Shown piece after piece: positions 58,665 through 64,000 of a DNA stretch of 64,000 nt. Position numbers and translations under genes: made by a program. The DNA is from Caulobacter sp. Root655 (lineage in GTDB: Bacteria > Pseudomonadota > Alphaproteobacteria > Caulobacterales > Caulobacteraceae): contig NZ_LMHC01000002.1 of the NCBI RefSeq assembly GCF_001427665.1, positions 183,982 through 247,981 on the forward strand. The letters are read 5' to 3'. Position 1 is the stretch's first letter. Each line of letters begins with the position of its first letter. The notes under the pieces are model-generated. The model had not been told where the DNA came from. It ran no database searches and saw only the letters and a list, made by a program, of their open reading frames with translations.

Positions 58665-60866
58665 GTGGCGAGGACCGCGACATCGGGCAAGTCCTTGGGG
58701 GGCAAGACCGGCGGCGGCTGGGCGGCGCGTCTTAGCACGCGTCTTCGCGCCCGTCCTAGTCCGGCGAAGGTCGCCGCCGCGCTGATCGCCGAGATCGACC
58801 GCAATCGCGAGCGCTGGATGCTGTGGTCGCCGGTGGCGTTCGGGTTGGGCGCGGCCGGCTATCTGGAGCTCAGGGCCGAGCCGTCCTGGGCGCTGCTGGT
58901 CGGGTTGACGGCCGGCCTTGCGATGCTGGCCGCCCTGGTGGGACGGCGCTCGGCCCATGGGATGTCGGTGCTGCTGGTGTTGGTGACCTTCCTGGCGGCG
59001 GGGGCCTTGGCCGGCAAGGTTCGCACGACCCTGGTCGCCGCGCCGATCCTGGACCGCGACCGCTCGGTGATGAGCGTCGAGGGCTTCGTGGTCGACGTGG
59101 TCAGTCCAGGCGCGGGCGGACCCCGGCTGCTGATCGCGCCGGTCAGCATCAGCGGCCTGGCCCCTCAGGACACGCCCAAGCGGGTGCGGGTGACGGTCGA
59201 GGCCGACGGCATCCCGTCGCCCGGCCAGGCGGTGCGGCTGCGGGCCATGCTGGGGCCGCCGCCGCCGCCCGCCGCGCCGGGCGCCTACGATTTCGCCCGC
59301 GACGCCTGGTTCCGGGGCGTGGGCGGGGTCGGCTTCGCGATCGGCCAGTCAAGGCCCATCGATCTGGACGCAGCCCCGGCTCGCCTGCGCCTGGCCATGG
59401 CGGTCAATGCCTTCCGCTGGCGGCTGGCCAGCCGGATCGTCGCGCGGATGGGCCCCGAGCGGGGCGGGATCGCCGCGGCCATGGTCACCGGCCACGAGGC
59501 CTGGATCACCAAGGAACAGACCGAGGCCATGCGGGCCTCGGGCCTGGCCCATATCCTGTCGATTTCGGGCCTGCACATGGCCATCGTCGGCGGCTTCTGT
59601 TTCGGCCTGGCGCGGCTGGCCATCGCCGCCTGGCCGTGGGCGGCGCTGCGGATTCCGGGCAAGAAGATCGCCGCCCTGGTCGGGCTGGCGGCGGTCGGGA
59701 CCTATCTGGTGATCTCCGGTGCGCCGCCGCCGGCCCTGCGCGCGGCGATCACCGCCACGGTGGCCTTCGCCGCCATCCTGTTTGACCGCCAGGCTATCAG
59801 CCTGCACGGCTTGGCGATCGCCGCCCTGGTCATCCTGCTGGTCCAGCCCGAATCCGCCGGCGCGCCCGGCTTTCAGATGTCGTTCGCGGCGACGGCGGCC
59901 CTGGTCGCCCTGGCCGAGGCCTGGCCCCGTCCGGTGCGGGAGATCTCGGTCCCCTGGCCGATCCGGGTCTTTCAAGGCGGCCTGAGCTGGCTGGCGGTCA
60001 GCGTCGGGGCCAGTCTGGTCGCCGGCCTGGCGACCGGACCGTTCGCCATGCAGCACTTCAACCGGGTGGCGGTGTGGGGCCTGCCGGCCAACCTGGCGGT
60101 CGCGCCGCTGTCGTCATTCGTGATCATGCCGTTCCTGGCCTTGGGCGCGGCCCTGGAGGGTCTGGGGCTGGGCGGGCCGTTCCTGACCGTGGCCGGCTGG
60201 GGCATCGCGGGCATGATGTGGATCGCCGACGGCTTCGCCAGCGCCGGCGGGGCCCAGCGGGTGGTGGCCAGCGGCCCGCCCTTCACCCTGGCCCTGGCCT
60301 TCGTCGGCCTGATGCTGCTGTGCCTGTGGCGCGGTCGCCTGCGCTGGATCGGCGCGCCCCTGGCCCTGGCGGTGGCGCTGTGGCCCCGACCACCGGCTCC
60401 GGACGTCTGGATCGCCCCGGACGGGACCACGGCGGCGGTGCGCCGGGGCGACCAGGCCCTGTTGCTGCGTCCCGACGCCCGGCGGTTCGGGGCCGAGCTG
60501 TGGAGCCGCCGGCGCGGCTTGGCGATCGCCCCGACGGCGGTCGCCGACCCGAACCCCGACACGGGCTATATCTGCGACCGGCGGTCCTGCCGGCCGACCG
60601 CCGCCGCCCCGGTGGCCCTGGCCCTGTCCTGGAGCCGCGCGGCGCCGGACGGCGAAACCCTGGCGGCGATGTGCGCCGGGGCGGAGATCGTCGTGCTGCG
60701 CGGCGCCGCGGCGGTCAAACCCGCCGCCTGCCGTGACCGCATCGTGCTCGACGCGACCGATTTCGCGGCGGGCGGCGCCGCCGAACTCTATCGCCGCGAC
60801 GGCGAATGGTGGATCGTCCGGGCCCAGCCTCTGCGGGGCGTCAGGCCCTGGACGGGCGCGGGTTAG
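58665..60866 (+). CDS. comEC: ComEC/Rec2 family competence protein
   Basis: 733 aa from GTG 58665 with GGAGG 8 nt upstream; the earlier frame lies across gltX. It forms the inner-membrane channel for single-stranded DNA uptake. An N-terminal soluble OB-like region (DUF4131, about 60-210) is followed by the Competence domain with about ten helices, including MVTGHEAWITKEQTEAMRASGLAHILSISGLHMAIVGG. The C-terminal region after about residue 560 is short and lacks the metallo-beta-lactamase HxHxDH motif, unlike Bacillus ComEC. Divergent from gltX. Confidence 0.92.
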   Translation: MARTATSGKSLGGKTGGGWAARLSTRLRARPSPAKVAAALIAEIDRNRERWMLWSPVAFGLGAAGYLELRAEPSWALLVGLTAGLAMLAALVGRRSAHGMSVLLVLVTFLAAGALAGKVRTTLVAAPILDRDRSVMSVEGFVVDVVSPGAGGPRLLIAPVSISGLAPQDTPKRVRVTVEADGIPSPGQAVRLRAMLGPPPPPAAPGAYDFARDAWFRGVGGVGFAIGQSRPIDLDAAPARLRLAMAVNAFRWRLASRIVARMGPERGGIAAAMVTGHEAWITKEQTEAMRASGLAHILSISGLHMAIVGGFCFGLARLAIAAWPWAALRIPGKKIAALVGLAAVGTYLVISGAPPPALRAAITATVAFAAILFDRQAISLHGLAIAALVILLVQPESAGAPGFQMSFAATAALVALAEAWPRPVREISVPWPIRVFQGGLSWLAVSVGASLVAGLATGPFAMQHFNRVAVWGLPANLAVAPLSSFVIMPFLALGAALEGLGLGGPFLTVAGWGIAGMMWIADGFASAGGAQRVVASGPPFTLALAFVGLMLLCLWRGRLRWIGAPLALAVALWPRPPAPDVWIAPDGTTAAVRRGDQALLLRPDARRFGAELWSRRRGLAIAPTAVADPNPDTGYICDRRSCRPTAAAPVALALSWSRAAPDGETLAAMCAGAEIVVLRGAAAVKPAACRDRIVLDATDFAAGGAAELYRRDGEWWIVRAQPLRGVRPWTGAG

Positions 60867-60900
60867 GCATGGTGATTGACAGTGGGATCGCCAGTTTGGT

Positions 60901-61006
60901 TCCGTTTCCCCGGCGAAGGCCGGGGTCCAGATCATAGGGCGGAGTATTTCGGATCATCTTCCGATGCGACGGCTGAACCTGGGCCCCGGCCTTCGCCGGG
61001 GAAACG
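60901..61006. repeat. Perfect 24-bp inverted repeat element
   Basis: Arms at 60901-60924 and 60983-61006 are exact reverse complements (starting CCGTTTCCCCGGCGAAGG), and each arm also folds on itself (CCCCGGC/GCCGGGG). The 58-bp centre has no coding content. It could act as a bidirectional terminator after comEC or be a mobile mini-element. Confidence 0.75.
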
Positions 61007-61054
61007 GAGCGAGGGGGGCGGCTCAATTCAAAACCATCAGTCTAGGAACCACCG

Positions 61055-61717
61055 ATGCTCAAGGTCTGGGGCCGTCGCAGTTCGTTCAACGTTCAGAAGG
61101 TGCTGTGGCTGATCGGCGAACTGGACCTGCCTCACCAGCACATCCCGGCGGGCGGCGATTTCGGCGGGCTGGACGATCCAGGGTTCCGGGCCCTGAACCC
61201 GCACGGCCTGGTCCCCGTCCTCCAGGACGGCGAGACCGCGGTGTGGGAGTCGCACGCCATCCTGCGCTATCTGGCGGCGACCTACGGCGCGGCGCGGTTC
61301 TGGCCCGCCGACGCCGCGGCGCGCGCGCCCATCGACGGGTGGATGGATTGGTCGCAGACGACGTTGCAGCCGGCGTTCCTGAGCGGCGTGTTCTGGGGCT
61401 GGTACCGAACGCCCGAGGCCCTGCGCGACTTGCCCGCGATCGCCAGGGCGCTGGAGCGCACGCATCGCTGCCTGGCCCGGGTCGAGGCGCGGCTGGCCGA
61501 GGGGGCGTTCATGACGGGGGAGGGCATGACGGGGCAGGGACTGTCCCTGGCCGACATCCCGATCGGGAGCTGCCTCTATCGCTATTTCGAGCTGGAGATC
61601 GCGCGTCCGTCGATGCCGTGCCTGGAGGCCTGGTACGCGCGGCTCCGCGAACGCCCGGCCTATCGCGAGCACGTCATGGTCCCGTTCGGAGAGCTCAAGG
61701 GACGCCTGGATTTCTGA
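61055..61717 (+). CDS. Glutathione S-transferase family protein
   Basis: 220 aa with a thioredoxin-like N-terminal domain: MLKVWGRRSSFNVQKVLWLI, where a Ser near residue 10-12 would activate glutathione, and the glutathione-binding HGLVPVLQDGETAVWESHAILRYLA. The all-helical C-terminal domain contains LADIPIGSCLYRYFELEI. It detoxifies electrophiles or acts as an isomerase; the substrate is unknown. It follows the inverted repeat and stands 73 bp before the GFA gene. Confidence 0.92.
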   Translation: MLKVWGRRSSFNVQKVLWLIGELDLPHQHIPAGGDFGGLDDPGFRALNPHGLVPVLQDGETAVWESHAILRYLAATYGAARFWPADAAARAPIDGWMDWSQTTLQPAFLSGVFWGWYRTPEALRDLPAIARALERTHRCLARVEARLAEGAFMTGEGMTGQGLSLADIPIGSCLYRYFELEIARPSMPCLEAWYARLRERPAYREHVMVPFGELKGRLDF

Positions 61718-61790
61718 AACGGGCAAATCCGTCGAACGCGTTGGGGATGGCCGCGTTAGGAAGCTCTGGGGCGCTGGGACGGAGGTCGCC

Positions 61791-62192
61791 ATGGAACGGC
61801 GAGGCGGATGCGCCTGCGGAGCGGTGAGATATGTCGTCGAGGGCGGGCCGCTGCGGGTGGGCCTGTGCCACTGCATGACCTGCCGCAAGCGCCACGGCGC
61901 GCCCTGCAACGCCTTCGCGGCCTTCCGGGCCGGCAAGGTGCGGGTCGAGGGTCAGACGCTGGACTGGATGAGTTCCGAACATGGCCGCTATCACGGCTGC
62001 GCGGTCTGCGGCTCGCCGCTGTTCTGGACGGCGGAAGGCGACGACGAGATCGAGCTGCACCTGGGCGGTCTCGACGAAACCGGTCAGTTCTCGCCGCAGT
62101 ACGAGATCTGGGTGAAGCGCCGCGAGCCATGGATGATGCCGTTGGCGGTGCCGCAGTATGTGGAGAACCGGCCGGCGGGGCTGGCGTCCTGA
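61791..62192 (+). CDS. GFA family protein, copy 2
   Basis: 133 aa, the same Cys layout as the protein at 32837: GGCACGAVRY, LCHCMTCRKRHGAPC and HGCAVCGSPLFW, giving the beta-tent zinc sites. It differs at nearly all other positions, so it is a distant paralogue. Its role is not established. It is near a GST gene, which fits the family's glutathione link, but the two genes are not overlapping. An inverted repeat follows. Confidence 0.9.
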   Translation: MERRGGCACGAVRYVVEGGPLRVGLCHCMTCRKRHGAPCNAFAAFRAGKVRVEGQTLDWMSSEHGRYHGCAVCGSPLFWTAEGDDEIELHLGGLDETGQFSPQYEIWVKRREPWMMPLAVPQYVENRPAGLAS

Positions 62193-62203
62193 ACACAAAA
62201 ACC

Positions 62204-62306
62204 CCGCTCATCCCGGCGAAAGCCGGGACCCAAGCGGGGTTTGCCGTACTGATCAGCGCGAGCCCTCAAGCTCGGCTTGGGTCCCGGCTTTCGCCGGGAT
62301 GAGCGG
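62204..62306. repeat. Perfect 32-bp inverted repeat element, family D
   Basis: Arms 62204-62235 and 62275-62306 are exact reverse complements (beginning CCGCTCATCCCGGCGAAAGC), each with a local CCCGGC/GCCGGG stem. It lies between the stops of the convergent GFA and lexA genes and may terminate both. A 16-bp fragment of the arm is found at 54826-54841, directly before the stop of the TonB-like gene. Confidence 0.8.
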
Positions 62307-62317
62307 TGAGGCGGAGC

Positions 62318-63025
62318 CTAGTGATACCGCCGGATCAGCCCCACCAGCTTGCCCTGCACCTCGACCTGGTCGGGACCAAAGATTCGGGTCTCGTACTTGG
62401 GGTTGGCGGCCTCCAGGGCGATCGAGCCGCCCTTCTTGCGCAGGCGCTTGAGGGTGGCTTCCTCGCCGACCAGGGCGACGACGATCTCGCCCGAATTGGC
62501 GGTGTCGCCCTTCCTGATGATCACATAGTCGCCGTCGAGGATGCCGGCCTCGATCATCGAGTCGCCCTGCACCTCGAGCACATAGTGCTCGCCGGCGCCG
62601 AGCATGGATTCCGGCACTGGCAGGCGCTCGCGCTCGTGCTGGATGGCGTCGATCGGGGTGCCGGCGGCGATGCGGCCGAGAATCGGCAGTTCGCGGCTGT
62701 TGTCGGCGGCCATCTGGGCCGGGGCGGGGGCGGACGGCGCCTGGCCGCCGCCTTCGACGATCTGTGGCCGGAAGGCGCCGCGTCCCTTGGGCGGGGACGC
62801 CGTGGTGGCCTGCTGCGGTAGCTTGACCACCTCCAGCGCCCGAGCCCGGTGGGCCAGGCGACGGATGAAGCCGCGCTCTTCCAGGGCGGTGATCAAGCGG
62901 TGGATGCCCGACTTGGAGGCCAGGTCGAGCGCCTCCTTCATCTCGTCGAAGGAGGGGGAGACGCCGCTCTCCTTGATCCGCTCGTGGATGAACATCAGCA
63001 GCTCGTGCTGCTTGCGCGTGAGCAT
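62318..63025 (-). CDS. lexA: LexA repressor
   Basis: 235 aa from ATG 63025, [20 protein letters not shown]. It is the SOS repressor: winged-helix DNA-binding domain (about 1-65, [21 protein letters not shown]), linker of Pro/Ala/Gln, and S24 self-cleavage domain. The RecA-stimulated cleavage bond is Ala121-Gly122 in GRIAAGTP, with Ser156 in [11 protein letters not shown] and Lys193 in EEATLKRL. A perfect SOS box precedes the gene, so it is autoregulated. Upstream in-frame ATG at 63061 lies closer to the operator and is less likely. Confidence 0.97.
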   Translation of the reverse strand: MLTRKQHELLMFIHERIKESGVSPSFDEMKEALDLASKSGIHRLITALEERGFIRRLAHRARALEVVKLPQQATTASPPKGRGAFRPQIVEGGGQAPSAPAPAQMAADNSRELPILGRIAAGTPIDAIQHERERLPVPESMLGAGEHYVLEVQGDSMIEAGILDGDYVIIRKGDTANSGEIVVALVGEEATLKRLRKKGGSIALEAANPKYETRIFGPDQVEVQGKLVGLIRRYH

Positions 63026-63073
63026 GTCCGGCCTCGTCAGTCGTCGCGGAACAAACCGCAAACCTCTGTGAAT

Positions 63074-63102
63074 GTTCTCTAGGTGTTCTGCGTCAATGTC
63101 AA
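63074..63102 (-). promoter_or_regulatory. lexA promoter and LexA operator (perfect SOS box)
   Basis: GTTC-TCTAGGT-GTTC at 63074-63088 is an exact alphaproteobacterial SOS box (GTTC-N7-GTTC). On the minus strand TTGACA (63102-63097) is a consensus -35 element; the operator overlaps the expected spacer and -10 region, so bound LexA would block polymerase. The -10 hexamer itself is poorly conserved. Confidence 0.9.
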
Positions 63103-63168
63103 GTTGACGAAACGATCATAGTTCGCTGTAGCTAGAAGCCTTCGACAGCGTGAGGAGCGCTCCGCCAC

Positions 63169-63762
63169 ATGGCCAATACATGGCTTCTGACGGTCGGTTG
63201 GCCGCGCGCCTTCTGGATCAGCTACGCGGCGTTCTTCCTGTTCGAGACCTGGGTCTGGCTGCGGGATCGGCGGGTCGCTAGTGGTCAGGACGCCGACCGG
63301 GGGAGCCTGCGCGCGATGGTGCTGGGGATCGGGGTGGGGCTCTTCGTCGCCTTCTATGTGTCACATGCGTTTGATTTCGCTCGTATAACCCAGTGGAAGG
63401 CCGAGGCGCGCGCCGCGGCCTTGATTCTGATCTGGGGCGGCCTGGCCTTGCGCCTGTGGGCCATCCTGACCCTGGGCTCCTTCTTCCGGCGCACCGTGCA
63501 CCTGCAGGACGGCCATCGGATGATCACCACGGGGCCGTACCAGATCGTGCGCAATCCGGCCTATCTCGGGAGCCTGCTCACTCTGATGGGCGTCGGGTTG
63601 GCCCTGGGCAGCGGACTGTCGGTGCTCGCCCTGGCCGTGGCCGGCCTGATCGCATTCGGCTGGCGAATCCGGGTCGAGGACGCGGCCCTGACCCAGCGAT
63701 TCGGCCAGGAGCACATCGATTACCGCAAGCAGAAGGCGGCGCTGATTCCGTTCGTTTGGTAG
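63169..63762 (+). CDS. Isoprenylcysteine carboxyl methyltransferase-like membrane protein
   Basis: 197 aa with about five hydrophobic segments. The C-terminal ICMT/PEMT signature is clear: TTGPYQIVRNPAYLGSLLTL (cofactor and lipid site) and RIRVEDAALTQRFGQEHIDYRKQKAALIPFVW. Bacterial members methylate small lipophilic or thiol substrates; the substrate here is unknown. It is divergent from lexA, with the LexA operator in the common gap, and its stop abuts trpC. Confidence 0.85.
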   Translation: MANTWLLTVGWPRAFWISYAAFFLFETWVWLRDRRVASGQDADRGSLRAMVLGIGVGLFVAFYVSHAFDFARITQWKAEARAAALILIWGGLALRLWAILTLGSFFRRTVHLQDGHRMITTGPYQIVRNPAYLGSLLTLMGVGLALGSGLSVLALAVAGLIAFGWRIRVEDAALTQRFGQEHIDYRKQKAALIPFVW

Positions 63763-64000
63763 CTAGCCCAGCAGCGCCCGCGTCGCCGCCGCCACATCGG
63801 CCTGGCGCATCAGGCTTTCGCCGACCAGCATGGCCTTGGCGCCGGCCGCCTCCATCCGCGCGGCGTCGGCGCTAGCGAACAGACCGCTCTCGGTGACCAG
63901 CAGGGCGTCCCTGGGCGCCTGGACGGCCAGGCGCTCGGTGACCGCCAGGTCGACCACGAAGCTCTTGAGGTCACGGTTGTTGATCCCGACCAGGATGGAG
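63763..64000 (-). CDS. trpC: Indole-3-glycerol phosphate synthase, 3' part (5' end outside window)
   Basis: The frame is open to the window edge; 78 codons are visible. It closes the indole ring in tryptophan synthesis. The visible sequence [18 protein letters not shown] followed by AVTERLAV is the family's beta-strand 6 region with the conserved INNR, then [16 protein letters not shown] and [23 protein letters not shown], the phosphate-binding C-terminus. The stop lies immediately after that of the preceding convergent gene. Confidence 0.93.
   Translation of the reverse strand, partial: SILVGINNRDLKSFVVDLAVTERLAVQAPRDALLVTESGLFASADAARMEAAGAKAMLVGESLMRQADVAAATRALLG

Noticed and set aside
60901..62306. 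Possible CRISPR array from the repeated hairpins after comEC and before lexA
   Set aside because: The repeats are inverted pairs, not direct repeats with regular spacers, and there are no cas genes.

Overview
The window is a high-GC, gene-dense chromosomal segment of an alphaproteobacterium, very probably Caulobacter or a close relative. The reasons are: a nuo cluster interspersed with small extra genes; the order pyrH-frr-uppS-cdsA-dxr-rseP-bamA-skp-lpxD-fabZ-lpxA-lpxI-lpxB; LpxI instead of LpxH; a short prolyl-tRNA synthetase lacking the editing insert; the alphaproteobacterial SOS box GTTC-N7-GTTC at lexA; and a 29-codon gene upstream of dnaE that matches SidA, the SOS-induced division inhibitor described in Caulobacter. 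I see no phage, plasmid, insertion sequence or CRISPR array.

Layout. 1-2.8 kb: the 3' part of a glycosyltransferase, a luciferase-like oxidoreductase (-), a UBP zinc-finger protein and two tRNA-Asp genes (-). 2.96-18.8 kb: all 14 nuo genes in order A to N, with five extra small genes between them: an NTF2-like protein, two small membrane proteins and two small lipoproteins. 18.8-23.6 kb: birA, coaX, RNase J, a rhomboid protease, methylmalonyl-CoA epimerase and a DUF1467 protein. A 400-bp structured non-coding stretch with a strong terminator follows. 24-27.3 kb: proS and lolC-lolD. 27.3-32 kb: nucleoside hydrolase (-), then sidA and dnaE behind a LexA-type promoter. 32-35.4 kb: an accessory block (pRiA4b ORF-3-like, GFA-like, HAD phosphatase, DUF6624) rich in dispersed palindromes.

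35.4-51 kb is the translation and envelope block. rpsB and tsf come first, each followed by terminator hairpins. Then come pyrH, frr and the genes for undecaprenyl diphosphate, CDP-diacylglycerol, isoprenoid (DXP), regulated intramembrane proteolysis, outer-membrane protein assembly and lipid A. 51-55.7 kb: a hybrid histidine kinase (-) overlapping the end of lpxB, a FliK-like gene coupled to a stand-alone FlhB C-terminal domain, and a TonB-like protein (-). 55.8-64 kb: gltA and gltX (-), comEC (+), a GST, a second GFA-like protein, lexA (-) with a perfect SOS box, an isoprenylcysteine-methyltransferase-like membrane protein, and the 3' end of trpC (-).

Together the window encodes complex I, much of the outer-membrane assembly line and part of the SOS circuit: the LexA repressor and one of its division-blocking targets, about 34 kb apart. 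The least explained content is the set of small genes inside the nuo operon, the FliK/FlhB-stub pair, the unusual TonB-like protein, the structured region before proS and several families of dispersed inverted repeats.
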